Source of the DNA: Heterobilharzia americana
Taxonomy: Eukaryota > Platyhelminthes > Trematoda > Strigeidida > Schistosomatidae
Length of the DNA stretch: 64,000 nt
NCBI GenBank assembly: GCA_944470555.2
Contig: OX104127.1
Coordinates: 137,162,786 to 137,226,785 of the forward strand
Direction of reading: 5' to 3'
The notes under the pieces are model-generated. The model made no database searches. It was not told where the DNA came from and was given only the letters and a program-made list of their open reading frames with translations. Positions 10,889-22,055 of the stretch are shown in pieces (within the stretch, counting starts at the first letter, position 1; each line of letters starts with the position of its first letter). The translations under genes were made by a program, and so were the position numbers.

Positions 10889-11044
10889 CATTTACTGCAT
10901 CATCCGTATAAACTCTTCTAATTCATGTACATAGTGAACGAATTAGATTTCTTTCCCTGATTAGGGAAACTCAGGTTTGAGAGTCGGTATACTGACCGGT
11001 CTAGGTTTGTTTTCCTTCAGGAACTATCACGTCTTCTTTTCAGT

Positions 11045-11241
11045 AGGAGCTAGAAATACTTCGAAGAGTGTTAGTCGAGAATTGCTATCCTTCAAGATTC
11101 ATTTAGAGGAACATGAAGCCTAAGAATTTCAAAGAGAGAGCGCCTACGGTCCCAAAGTTGACACTGTTTATGAATATTGGGTCCAGGGGAGATATATTGG
11201 CAGAGATACTGAAGAATTGACCGTGAAAAGCACTGAAGAAA
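11045..11241 (+). repeat. right arm of an imperfect inverted repeat of unknown type
   Basis: It mirrors 10692-10888 with a 156-bp spacer. One plus-strand frame reads KVDTVYEYWVQGRYIGRDTEE, and the same residues recur in the left arm with few changes. This suggests descent from coding sequence of an element I do not recognise. An RTE 5' end follows at 11330. Confidence 0.6.
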
Positions 11242-11329
11242 ACCAACTTTGCTACCAGCTTCGGATTGTTTTCTCCAGTCAACAACTGATTCATGAGTGT
11301 GTAAAGGATGATATACTACGTTGTTCCAC

Positions 11330-11648
11330 CTCCATGCATGTTTGCCATTTCACCAGTTTTCGTGGAGCTGATTACATAGGTCCCTACGTTTAATTTCGCT
11401 TTCATCGAGAGAAGACACATCGGCCAATCGGCTTCCCGAAGGCTTTCACCAACTAGCGTCATTTCACCTCTCTGATTCCAGTGAGGAGTAATTTTGTTAT
11501 TATTTTTTATATTTCGTTTGTGTTTTGAAGCTTCTTTAGCGGTTAGATTTGTTTTACGGGGTAGGGTTGCTAGCCGAATGCCCAACCTTCACTCTTTACT
11601 CGGGCTTAGGACAGGCTAGTAACTAGTAAACTAGTGAACCAGGCGAGG
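11330..11648 (-). mobile_element. RTE retrotransposon 5' end fragment
   Basis: On the minus strand it begins with cctcgcctggttcactagtt, the same terminus as the long RTE copy at 46051. It runs through the 5' leader (ggcttaggacaggctagtaa on plus) into the start of the endonuclease, KAKLNVGTYVISSTKTGE. In the long copy the corresponding region leads into the APE-type endonuclease. The fragment breaks off after about 320 bp. It therefore keeps the 5' end but lacks the 3' end, the opposite of normal 5' truncation, which implies a later deletion or rearrangement. Confidence 0.75.
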
Positions 11649-11649
11649 T

Positions 11650-12525
11650 TCCACCCAACCTTAATGCGTATTATATAAGTGGATCGCTGTTATGCGGAGA
11701 GAAAAAAGATAATCAAAGCGAAATTATCCATTGTTAACTAGGCTAATGATAAGTATTCAAGAATATCGGTGGTCTCAAATACATAATGTTAAGTGAACCA
11801 TAATGATGAATCACAAGTTTAGCAGTTCATTTCATCGGTATCATAACATGGCGAATACTGATGATATAAGTCTGTACAATGGTCAAAAGTCAGAAATATG
11901 GCACATTCACCACTAGTCTGTCTGAAAAATGTCGTTTTAACATCTTCAATAGTATATCTTAGATACTTTTCATACATATTACGTTATATCAGCAATATAT
12001 TGCTTGCAGCCAAGGTCAACTGTCAGTTGTTCAATCAGTGCAAGATATTAGTGTGAAAGATATTTTTTCACACTCGAAAATCATTTCACTAATCATTTTC
12101 ACTTAACATAGTCTAAATACCATACACCGAAGTCATTTTGGGCTATTTTAAATTGTATCTTGCTAAACTTTTATTCGTTCACAATGAGTATTATCAAAAA
12201 TTACTCAATCTCAAGGTTTGATCGGGTGAATACCAGTTGTAACATCCAAGCAGACACAATTAACACTTTCAGACATTACTGCAAAACACTAAGTATGGTG
12301 AAAATATCTCGTGCCTCCATTACGGTGTTCGTCTAAGAAGTTCCAATGAATAGCATAACTTCGATAATGTAATTGGAAGACATAGATTATCTGAAGATAT
12401 GATGTATTAGCGCTATACATTTCGAACAATCTGATCATACATTTACTTGTCAAGGCATTATGTATGGAAACTGGAAGTGGGGGAAGGATACATATGACAT
12501 AAAGGAATTCAATAATAAGAAAGAT
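11650..12525. other. unassigned sequence, possibly 3' part of the following PLE
   Basis: The frame 12289-12630 on the minus strand is the tail of the neighbouring PLE read out of frame (VCAKTVCPYIKP). Beyond that I see no feature. Confidence 0.4.
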
Positions 12526-12529
12526 AATA

Positions 12530-13265
12530 AGAGAAATGAAAGATAAGACTTGAAGACAATCTTGGTAATACGATAAAATAAGCATTACCAAGGTAGGCTT
12601 AATGTAAGGACAAACTGTTTTTGCACACACAATGGGGGTTAAATTTATTTATGGCTAGCGTCTCAACAAACTTAAGTATACGCCCCTGACAGTTTCTGTA
12701 CAAAATTCTAAAGGCTGTTTTGATATCAATTCTGTGACTCTTATCAATGATATGTTTCGCAATAGATGATGATGGTTGTCTGCCATCTGCACTTATCAAT
12801 GTTTATGAATCCAGCTGCTTTCATAGCCATTTGGAACATGTTCCACTACCCTGGAGTGCATATCGCAATTAGTCCTCCCTATGTATGTTTGTCCACCCGC
12901 ACATGTAAATTTATAAACGCAGTGGGGTGTGACGCAATCGTTTATACAGTGTTGAGGTCTAGGTTGTAGCAGGTGTTTGGTCTTCTCAACTATGATAAGC
13001 TTAGCTGCATAGTACGTTTTGCTAACAGCAGACCTTAACCTTCGTCTTAATATTATGCTATTAGATTCTCCTCTGTATGGTAACGCGATGTAAACGAATT
13101 TCTTCGAAACAGAGCACAGATTAGGTTTATGAACTTCAATGGATATCCATTTTCCACTAATGTTTCCGTTAGTATTTTGATATCATCATTCATTGAGTTA
13201 GGCTTAAGTTTGAACAGTGGTGCCAATGATTCTTCCAGCAGTCATCTTACTCAACAATGCAACCT
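12530..13265 (-). mobile_element. PLE C-terminal half with GIY-YIG endonuclease, best-preserved connector
   Basis: The minus strand reads continuously from about 13220: NDDIKILTETLVENGYPLKF, then after a shift VYIALPYRGESNSIILRRRL, RSAVSKTYYAAKLIIVEKTK, CVYKFTCAGGQTYIGRTNCD (12930-12865) and RVVEHVP. After another shift come GRQPSSSIAKHIIDKSHRID and AFRILYRNCQGRILKFVETL. These are the RT-to-endonuclease connector, the paired cysteines, the intact YIGRT motif, and the helical C-terminus with its final CVQK-type block. Two or three frameshifts separate otherwise clean segments, so this copy is relatively young but dead. The catalytic reverse transcriptase part is missing. Confidence 0.88.
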
Positions 13266-13269
13266 ACTA

Positions 13270-14205
13270 GAATCATCCATATAGATAAACTAAGATTAAT
13301 TTTTCATATATAAACTTGGATATCATAAATTATGGTTTATTAGTGACTTTGATAGAAGTATTAGGAATAAACAAAGAAACGTCATTTGAAACAATTTGAT
13401 TTTGTCTTTCATTCATTGAGAATGGAGATACCAGAGTAATGAATATTCGATATTTTTACATCACAGTGATAAGAAGAAACTGTATTGAACTGTCAGTAAT
13501 TAATTTTGAGTCACGTTGACAATTCATAAGTCGAAATTTCTGTTTTTGGCGGGAATAATGTATGTTTTATTTTTAACAAGCAAAAATAAGCAGATTTGTT
13601 TAGTTAATGTCTACTATTTCTAGAAACTGTTGGTTACAGGAATCTTGACAAATTTATTCCAAATATTTTCATGGTTTTAAAACATCAGTAGATTACTTCT
13701 ATAAATTGTTAAATAAAAAATCAATTTCATAGTAAGTTTTTAACTATAAACAAAATGAAAAGCGTTTTACTTCTCGATACCAGGATGTGACAGAGTCTTT
13801 GAAGTCCTGATCATTGTATTACTCTCTGCATTTCAGTCACTTCTATCCGCATATGTTTCTTTTAAACTTCTACATTCTTCTTTATCGATTTATTTTTACT
13901 TTTCCACTCTGTCTATGCATGACAACATGAGTAAATGTAATTTCTGCAAGTGTCTATACTAAAATTATGCAGAATGATCCCTAAAAAGGTTTTTTTTGAG
14001 TCAATAAATTATTTATCGATGCTTCTGCTAATTGGACCTATGTAACTAATGTCAGCGTTTGATGGAAGATGTCTTAGAATCGGTCAATCATTCATCAACC
14101 TCGAATAACAGTTAGTAATTCATTAGTGACTCACCTTAGGATGGAATTCCCGAGGCAATAATGAGGATCTCTGATCTACGAAGTGAATAAACTTGGGTGT
14201 GAGAA
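13270..14205. other. unassigned AT-rich sequence
   Basis: No frame, repeat or RNA gene that I can support is present in these 0.9 kb. Confidence 0.4.
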
Positions 14206-14209
14206 AATG

Positions 14210-14305
14210 CGCGCACTAATGATATTGGATGATGGTTGCATTTCATCATGAAATCATAAATATTGAAGATTGTGAACCATTGGATTCTAAATCAGTTGAC
14301 GAATT
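14210..14305 (+). repeat. short fragment of ribozyme SINE family 2 (5' flank)
   Basis: The stretch ggatgatggttgcatttcat to ccattggattctaaatcag resembles the region that precedes the tRNA-like head in the copy at 18079-18400. The head itself and the ribozyme are absent, so the assignment is tentative. Confidence 0.4.
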
Positions 14306-14309
14306 AATT

Positions 14310-15994
14310 TGACCTCCACAAGACTTCGTACTTGTGAGTTCCATCTCACATGAGGTTGTGCGTTCATACCAGCGAAGAGTGCCACTTTAAGAAAAGACAT
14401 GTCATCAATAATTTTTCTGCTAGTATCCATCCATGAGAAATACCACTTTGAAACCAAGTAGGAATCACTCAGATGCATTCATCTAAGACGTCTGAATGTA
14501 TTAATGAGGTCCTTTTAGTCGATTTAAACCATAAGGGGAGATTATTAGTTTATCATCTGTTACTTTATATATCTCGGAAAATTTACCGCCGACGAAGTAT
14601 GTGATAGCCTTCACTTACGGTTTTGTCAGTCTGAAGTAACAAGGTTAAGAATCTGAAACTAAAGAGACCTAGTTTTCAGTTATGATATCCCATTTATAAA
14701 GTATCGGATATCCAGTATGATGTTATGGCTTTTTGTTCATCCTTGTTGATTAGTTTTGACCGGATTTACCGAGGCATGCATACAGGATCAGATGCTCCAG
14801 AAGAATTCAACCGATTTCGTACAAACCAGTTAATAACAGGAAGTAATAACTTATAATATTCACCACTATGCTTAAAGGAAGTTCGAATGTATTGAACAGA
14901 TGTTAAAAGTAAAGAGGATACCATTATCAGGAGAAAAAAAATTAAAGTTTGACCCGTTAAATCTTTCTTGAAATGAATACCAAATGCTCAGGAATAAATC
15001 TTAGGTTTGAAAGGAAATCAACGAAAACAGATTCAAAAATAAGAGTTTAAATTAAGAAAGTAACTGACAAACGCTCGATTTGACGCTGAAGTTTGTATGA
15101 CCTTTGTACAAGTGACGGATTACTAATCAGTGCAACGAAATCCCACTAAATCATCTCGAAAATCAGTAATTTTTATTTTTACTATGATACCAGTGATACT
15201 ATGATGCCAAGTCTAGTCCTAAATTTCCCTAGCATCTTGTAAAGCAGTACACCGTAACTATTTTAAAAACGCGCCAGAGTATATAATACGATTAGATAAC
15301 GTGATTGAATGATTAAAACAATGTGGAAAGTGGAAATGTGATACAATATATTCTGAGGTAGCCCAAAATTCACGCTGATCGGCAAAACCTAAAAGTGAAC
15401 AAATAGTTCCAACAGTTGTTGTGATTATGTGTAGTAGTTTTGCTCAAAATATTACTAAAAATATATAACACCAATGTTTGTAATAAATTGATTCTGTCCA
15501 TAGTGCACAAACTTTTCATGGATATAACTAGAAAAGGATTTTAGTGAAAAGTTAGCTCTAAAATCTTAAAAGAAATTTCTTGGCTCCACTACAATATTAC
15601 TCAGCTTTGTCCATGTATAAGGGAGTTCCGATTCTAGTTCAACTAAACTTCTTTACAAAAAATGTTCCATTATGACTTCAAGCCAAATTCTGTCTTGAAC
15701 TTACGGCAAAATGTTTTGTTTATTAATTAGCTTATTTAAATAAGAAATCAGTAGTTAAAATGATATCGAGAAGAATTCGTTCAAGTAATTTTGATTTTGA
15801 AAACTGAATGAACGGCAAATAAGACTTTCGTTACATGTGGGTTACATCTGAAATGGCACTGAATCTCCCATAGCATTTCAGCCTTCTCAACGTAGTTCTG
15901 ACAGCATAAATTCAGTAGTACTGTATTCATATTTGTGCGACTGCTAAACAATCCATTATCTTTAGGCTTAAATTTGATATTTAGGCGCTTTCTG
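14310..15994. other. unassigned sequence, about 1.7 kb
   Basis: Frames of 63 and 85 codons on the minus strand (14287-14478, 15781-16038) show no motif; the second runs into the inverted repeat below. Sequence just left of 15995 resembles the right flank of the palindrome for only about 10 bases. Confidence 0.4.
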
Positions 15995-16355
15995 GACGAC
16001 ATCATCAGCACTAACTTCAGTATGAAGTGAGCTGTCAATATCTCTCTGTGAGTGATTTAGTAGCTTGCTCTGACGATGTGGTCTGTGATTGGTTGTTTCC
16101 TTCGATTGCTGTGTCATTGATTGTATAGACTTTCCTGTTGACTGTTCCTCTGCTTCACCTCTGAGCTTTCTGTCGTTTATAATTTTTCTTATTGGTTGAT
16201 AGATTGGGTCTATGTCTATACGTCTGTTGATCGCTGACTGACCTGAATGTCAAGCTTCTGGGAATTCTCTGATATTCTTTGTGTTTCTTCCTTCCGTCCA
16301 AAATTTCCACATTGTCGAAATTAAACTCATGTCCATAATTATCCACATGCATTGA
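15995..16355 (-). repeat. left arm of a 361-bp perfect inverted repeat (PLE tail)
   Basis: Every base I compared pairs with 16385-16745 (coordinates sum to 32740), with no mismatch or indel over 361 bp. The arm holds the end of the PLE endonuclease frame, with YGHEFNFDNVEILDGRKKHK, and the beginning of its 3' untranslated region. It points left, so the two arms are head to head around a 29-bp spacer (16356-16384). Confidence 0.95.
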
Positions 16356-16384
16356 AATGAGTGACGAAATGTCGTGGCGTTCAA

Positions 16385-16830
16385 TCAATGCATGTGGATA
16401 ATTATGGACATGAGTTTAATTTCGACAATGTGGAAATTTTGGACGGAAGGAAGAAACACAAAGAATATCAGAGAATTCCCAGAAGCTTGACATTCAGGTC
16501 AGTCAGCGATCAACAGACGTATAGACATAGACCCAATCTATCAACCAATAAGAAAAATTATAAACGACAGAAAGCTCAGAGGTGAAGCAGAGGAACAGTC
16601 AACAGGAAAGTCTATACAATCAATGACACAGCAATCGAAGGAAACAACCAATCACAGACCACATCGTCAGAGCAAGCTACTAAATCACTCACAGAGAGAT
16701 ATTGACAGCTCACTTCATACTGAAGTTAGTGCTGATGATGTCGTCTAGCAAGAAGATGAAAGCTTCACGACTAAACAACCCAGCTCAGAGAACCCAATAC
16801 AACCAAGACCATCCACCTGAGCTACAAATA
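16385..16830 (+). mobile_element. PLE 3' end, right arm of the perfect inverted repeat plus 3' flank
   Basis: Bases 16385-16745 are the exact reverse complement of the left arm. The frame starts within the endonuclease tail (MHVDNYGHEFNFDNVEILDG), and stops are then met in the untranslated region. The sequence continues past the arm to about 16830 (gatgaaagcttcacgactaa, and so on) in the same way as the independent PLE copy at 18940-19335, so the right side is the native element end. The left arm is the inverted duplicate. No reverse transcriptase is present. Confidence 0.85.
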
Positions 16831-17084
16831 TTGTCCGTTATTTCAAAATGAACAAAGCTACAGTAACCAATGACCGAATTATTTTCCAAATTACTGATCT
16901 TATTCGGGTCTGTCGTTTTACATGTAACCAAATTCCTAGGTTAGCAGAACATGGGAACTTAGCTAAATATAGAATGACAAACTCCAAATAGATCAATAAT
17001 ATATGGAAAAAAACTCGATTATTTCAGTGCATAAATTAACACACAACCACACAATATGATGAGATAAAACCATTGTGGTGAAGT
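16831..17084. other. unassigned sequence
   Basis: No feature recognised; it could still be part of the PLE 3' region. Confidence 0.3.
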
Positions 17085-17365
17085 TTAATATAATTAGGTG
17101 GAGAGAGATTGATTGTTAAATCTTCGTTCATCGAATCAACCAACACTTAACACATGTAATAGGAATGACTCAATACATACCAGAAATATGGAAAATGGTA
17201 CTACTATTACTGAAAACAAAGGATTTCAGGTGACAGGAATATAAAAACCATATATCGAAAGTGATGTGATTACAGCAATAATCTATCCTCAGAAAGTCAC
17301 CAAGTAAATAATACTGTATCATTGTGCGTTATAAATTTAGATAAACAAATCTAATATGGAAGATT
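17085..17365 (+). repeat. unnamed dispersed repeat R2, copy 1
   Basis: The sequence from taatataattaggtggagag to aacaaatctaatat is matched, with moderate divergence, by 61518-61805. Shared landmarks include gagattgattg/gaggttgatca, agatatggaaaa, and the final aaataaatctaatac-like end. There is no coding frame. Its class (solo LTR, PLE leader or SINE) is unknown. Confidence 0.6.
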
Positions 17366-17890
17366 TTAAAAAGTTAACCAGATTTTAGAACGATATAAAT
17401 TTTGAATTTAATTACGCGGTCGTCTTGTAGTATGTAATTCATATAGAAATGTTTATTATTTTCGCTTCTTCTATTGTTTAAAATGTGTTCAAAAAAGTAT
17501 TTTTTTTCCTACATTTATCACACTTTGTTGCAGTTACACATGTTTTTATAGGCGAAAATGTCATCAAATGAAAATATTTCATATAACTATCCAAGTTCTG
17601 TTGTCAAATTTGTCTTGTTTTCAGTGGAAATTCATGGAGTAGGGACAAAAGGTATAAGATGACAATAGCAAATTTTTCAGTGTTCATTAAGTAATTCCAG
17701 CCTTGGTAAGCTGTAGTTGCGGTAGTGAAAACAGTGTGTTTTCTGTATCAAACTTAGTTTTATGCAATATATATATCATAAGATTGAACGGTTCTGTCTT
17801 TGTCACTCACCTTTCTGTTTGCATGGTAATATCTAACACTGAGGCTTTTGGGGGTTTATTGATTTCAGGTTGCTATTCATCGTAAAGAGG
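17366..17890. other. unassigned AT-rich sequence
   Basis: Only a 60-codon frame with no motif (17703-17885) lies here. Confidence 0.35.
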
Positions 17891-17891
17891 A

Positions 17892-18085
17892 GTCAGTTGG
17901 AGAAACATTGAAAACTTGGGAGCACTGAACACCAGTTTCGTCCCGGTAGGGGACTCCTCGGCAGTGCGCACCCATGACTCCGCACCACCATGGACCGAAC
18001 CGAGGACCTACATGTTCACGTAACCATTGAACCACTAGGATGGAATCCAATTATCCATATCTCCTACTTCTGTGGTGACCAGTGG
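17892..18085 (-). repeat. ribozyme SINE family 2 copy, left member of a head-to-head pair
   Basis: The minus strand shows a tRNA-like head (cctagtggttcaatggttac as A-box-like region and ggtcctcggttcggtccatg as B-box-like region), then a hammerhead motif, then a tail with gtgctcccaagttttcaatg. This family differs from Sm-alpha in head, tail and stem I sequence. Its 5' end meets the plus-strand copy at 18079 across the near-palindrome ggtgaccagtggg. Confidence 0.75.
17922..17967 (-). ncRNA. hammerhead motif of SINE family 2, one core change
   Basis: On the minus strand stem I is a perfect 6-bp helix (GCACUG with CAGUGC). Stem II is a perfect 5-bp GUCCC/GGGAC helix closed by CUACC. GAAA is at 17939-17936, and the cleavage triplet is GUU, ending at 17928. 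The core is CCGAGGA at 17961-17955, so U4 is changed to C while G at position 7 is allowed. The helices are the best in the window, but the U4 change probably abolishes activity. Confidence 0.8.
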
Positions 18086-18400
18086 GGGCCAACCAAGTCA
18101 AACGTGATGACAGTTACTTAACGACAATATTGGATGGAGGTCGCACTATATCATGAACTGCGAGAATTCAGAAAAATGGATCATTAGATTCCAGCTTGGC
18201 GGCTCAGTGGTTACGTGCTGGTTACGGAACTTGAAGGCCTTGTTTTCAATCCGTGGAGGTGCGGAGCCATGAGTGTTCAATTCTGAGGAGTCCCCTACTG
18301 AGAAGAGAGAGTTGTTCAGTGCTCCTAGGTTTCCAATTTTTCTCCAACTGCTGTCAGTCCATGATGAATACTAAGCTGAAATCAACATCATTGTTGTTTA
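18079..18400 (+). repeat. ribozyme SINE family 2 copy, right member of a head-to-head pair
   Basis: It begins with gaccagtgggggccaacc, passes a tRNA-like head (ggcggctcagtggttacgtg; B-box-like ccttgttttcaatccgtgg near 18237), a degenerate ribozyme, and the tail ggtttccaatttttctccaa. The hammerhead core CUGAGGA is kept at 18283-18289, but the GAAA side is corrupted (actgagaagagagagttgtt), so it is inactive. Confidence 0.75.
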
Positions 18401-18534
18401 CTGATTCTCTTTATTTCATTCAACTTTCTGCCTCATTTTTTGCAGGACATAGAGGAAACTACTGAAGAGATAACATTTCTGCTTTTGCTGGTAGGATGAA
18501 TATCAAACTTGACGCATCATACTATTGAACAACT

Positions 18535-18735
18535 TTGGTAGTTAGAAACCACTCGGGCTTCAGATTTTCACCAGATTTTCAGATTTCACCAGCCAGATCA
18601 GTGTGATCTAAACACCGGTTGGCTATTTCGCTTTTTTTAGGCTGAGTTCATCAGCGATGTGCCCGGACAAATTCAGTTTATGGAACCAAATTGGCTAGGA
18701 TCACTCGAATCTGGCTGAACGACTTAAACGGACCG
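18535..18735 (-). repeat. third hammerhead-bearing repeat, possibly PLE pseudo-LTR
   Basis: It lies downstream, in the minus direction, of the PLE tail at 18940-19335, where a PLE pseudo-LTR would be expected. Hammerhead motifs in PLE terminal regions are known. A diverged relative is at 47405-47580. The boundary with the PLE copy is not visible to me, so association with the PLE is inferred from position only. Confidence 0.5.
18611..18661 (-). ncRNA. hammerhead-like motif with altered cleavage triplet
   Basis: On the minus strand CUGAUGA lies at 18654-18648 and GAAA at 18629-18626. Stem I pairs six bases (ACAUCG with CGGUGU, one G-U). The cleavage triplet is AAC instead of NUH, so U16.1 is lost, and the first stem II pair is A-C. 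Geometry and core spacing support descent from a real ribozyme. The copy should not cleave. Confidence 0.65.
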
Positions 18736-18939
18736 CTTTACCTTAAACAGCGCGATGAGTTTATACATGACTTACAAACTACACAGTTCACATTAACATT
18801 TTTCACAGCTGAATAATTTCCCAACTGCTTAGCTTTGGTGCCGATCAACAGGATTTTCGTTGAAAAGCTTTCCGCAGCCAAGATCACAATGCATTTTTTT
18901 ATGGTTTTGCATCCTCTGACTTGGATGATCTAACCATGA

Positions 18940-19335
18940 AGCTTTCATTGTCATTCTAGACAACATCGTCAGAACAAACTTCAGAAAGAAGTTAGCTATA
19001 AGGTTTTCTCTACAAGTGTCTCAGTATCTTATCCTGATGGTCTTTTGTGTGTGATTGGTTGTGTCTGCCAAAATCTTGTAATCGTCTCCATATCCATTTT
19101 GACTGGTTGTCCTGATGACCTGAAATTTGACCTTCTGGTTGTTTCTTATTGGTTGATTGACTGAGTCAGTGTCAACATGTTTACTGATAGCTGATTGATT
19201 TCAATGCCAAGCTTCTAAAAATTCCCTGACATACTTTGTATTTCCCCTATTCAGGCATTTTCCATTTTCACAATAAGATTCACGTCTATAGTTGTCCATC
19301 TGCATTGATATGAGAGTGTGATCTATGACATAAAA
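18940..19335 (-). mobile_element. PLE endonuclease tail and 3' untranslated region
   Basis: The minus strand gives MQMDNYRRESYCENGKCLNR, then KYVREFLEAWH, a stop, and NQSAISKHVDTDSVNQPIRN. REFLEAWH followed by a conserved hydrophilic end is the usual GIY-YIG PLE terminus. The following untranslated region (acgatgttgtctagaatgac on minus) matches the flank of the 16385 copy. The catalytic YIG part and reverse transcriptase are absent. Confidence 0.8.
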
Positions 19336-19339
19336 GTGT

Positions 19340-20950
19340 AATGAACTGGCGTAATGTGCTACTGAAAAACTTGAACGGTTAAAAACTACTGACGTCGATC
19401 TATAGCTTTCATCAATCAGATCATTGTCAAAAATGTTGAATAATCAGATAAATGCATTTTATTGCTAAGTTAATCCTAAAGTAAATAAAACGTTTTAAAA
19501 CGTCTCAATTTATTGGAATACATCAGGAATATCTTTTTGAAGGTGTGGTTGACTAGTTAAGCCCATCCGCATGATTTTTTCCGTATGAAGAAAAAATATT
19601 TCATCCCCTTAACTATTTGCAATGCAATAACACTTTTGGCTATTGCCACATGTTTTATAGGGTATTGTACCGTTTGAATTTTTTTGAAATATGACTGTTA
19701 ATCACGAAAAGGTTTCCTTTATTTGTAACTAGTATCATTGGTCCTGGTGTCCAGCGATGATTCAGTTAGCTAAACCCAGAAAACTCTAGATTATTTGCAT
19801 GAAAAAGTGAATTGTATTTAGTGAAGATAAACAAGGGCGTATTTTGCAGCTGCATAAAGATATAGACACGATTTTCCATTTTTCTTTAAATTGATTGTTC
19901 TATTTAGAATTGTAGAAAGACACCATAAAAGAAAGCATAGCTCACTGGCTTCCAGCTGTTAGCTTATTTATGCAATTAACACCCATTTAATTTTGCGTAT
20001 TCAGTCCTCAGACAGATTGTTTAAAGAGGTAATGATAACCAAATGAAATAATAATGATACTCAGAGATTGTGTACTGTTGGTTATCTATGTGGATCGTAC
20101 ATCTTATAAATCCTATGCAACTTGATAACATTATTTAGCGTACACTGCACCGTCCAAGATGGTTAGTCAGATTCAAGTGATCTAAACAAAATTACCTCTA
20201 CGAGTTGAATTCCTATAGGTACTCCGCTGATGAGCTTGACTTCAAGCGAGTGAAACAACCGTCTGATATTTAGTTCACTTCCATCTGATTAGTGAAATCA
20301 TTTATTTTTAGCAGCTAGCTTTCTTTTTATCTGGGGTATGTAATATGAGTGTCAAAATACTGTGAAATCACTTCATTGTTGGACGATTTTGAAATCTTAA
20401 GTGTAGTGTGTAACATTTAAGACGAATGGCCATTCAATTAACTTCATCTTAGTGCTTAACTTAGATCGGTTTCAGGCTACTTATATATATGCTCGACCCA
20501 CTTTTTTTGCCTATGCTAACTGGTACAATCCAACGGTAAAAATAATCAGAGTCATTCTGATGGATAGACAAACTGTCATCTTTTATTGGATATGTTGTGC
20601 AATTGACATCTTTCTAAAATTCTTATAAGACGAATTTCGTTTAAATCTTACTTTCAATCTGCTTGATTCAGGAGGCTATAGATTTCAAATCGAATTTACA
20701 ATGATCTATTTTAGTATGAATTAAGATTGACCATAAGATCTTGGGCACTTCAGTGACTTCGAGACTAAGGTGATAAGAATGGTGAAGAACGAGAGTGAAG
20801 TGACCGAATGGAATAAGACGTAGTTAATGACGATGCTGAACCCAGTGATACATTAGAACTGAATTTCAGTGTGACTTCACACCCTCAGGACTTTATCAAA
20901 AGAAAAAGGCTTGCCTGTGAATGCAAGGACAACTTTATTTGATAAACTAT
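19340..20950. other. unassigned AT-rich sequence, about 1.6 kb
   Basis: No frame of note and no repeat that I can match within the window. Confidence 0.4.
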
Positions 20951-20951
20951 A

Positions 20952-20953
<2 letters not shown>

Positions 20954-21011
<58 letters not shown>
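20954..21011. repeat. TA dinucleotide microsatellite
   Basis: About 29 uninterrupted AT units. The sequence can extrude as a cruciform and is prone to length change and to assembly error. Confidence 0.98.
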
Positions 21012-21013
<2 letters not shown>

Positions 21014-22050
21014 CCCGCACACAAAAATATACTAGGTCAAAGGTAGAAAAACATGGTCTTATTGGTTACTGAATCGTCCAATCAGGTTATTCTGTCCAAA
21101 TATGGACATAAATCAGAATCTGTAACGGAATTACTTCTACCCTGACGACTGATGACCTTGAGTAGTGATTTGCATTCTTGGCAGTTTCTTATCCTAGAGT
21201 AACACCAGCTCACTTCAACAGTTCCGTGTTCACATGCTTCTGTTGAATCCTGGAAGTAACACCTGTTCAGTATTCTCTAGAATCAAGGATTCGCTTACTG
21301 ATGACAGCTCATTGTGGATATTATTTACAAACACATCAATTTCCCATATTTTACTTCGACGCTTGCGGTAATAAAAGGTGAATCCAATAGGTAACACCAC
21401 ATAAGTATGTTGTTCCTATCACATAGAAGATTTTAAATAATAGAAGCAGTCAACATTATTACATCTTGCATGATAGTTTGAACAGTATACGAAAAAAAGA
21501 AGGCATGCTACAATCTCACTTAGTATGTTGGAAAATTTTGACAGAACTACATTCAATTCTCATCATTTCAGTGAGTACTCAGCAGTTTGAAGTGACGTGA
21601 TGAAGTATTTCATAAAATAACAGTCATGTGAATAGGTCAAAATGTAGGTCACCTAAATTTCAAAATATTTGAGTTATGCCATACATACGTTTATAATCAG
21701 CCTTTGTTTCTGAGCTGTAAAAGTCAGTTAATAGTTAAACAAACACTAAACAAGTTTAATTCGAATATTACGTGACAGATCAAAAGTAACCGATGTGTAG
21801 GTTCTGAGTTTTTAGTAAAGTAAATCTAACTTACGTGATTTTTATGTCCTTTAGAACATATATGAATATCGTCCTACAAGAATTAATTTAGTCTTTAGAA
21901 AATCCTAATATAAAAGTTATCATAAGAAAATACTTGTCATTAATTATTAGATGTGTGTGATTCCTAAAGTATCGAGCACAAAAATCTAGTTAAATTGAAA
22001 CTGCTAAGTCCTGGTAAGATAAGGAATCTATGATAATTTATTTGGGTGTG
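21012..22050. other. unassigned sequence
   Basis: No feature recognised in these 1.0 kb. Confidence 0.4.
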
Positions 22051-22055
22051 GATTG

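Noticed and set aside
16155..16585. Two separate genes encoding the same peptide on opposite strands
   Set aside because: They are the two arms of one inverted repeat of a PLE 3' fragment, not independent genes.
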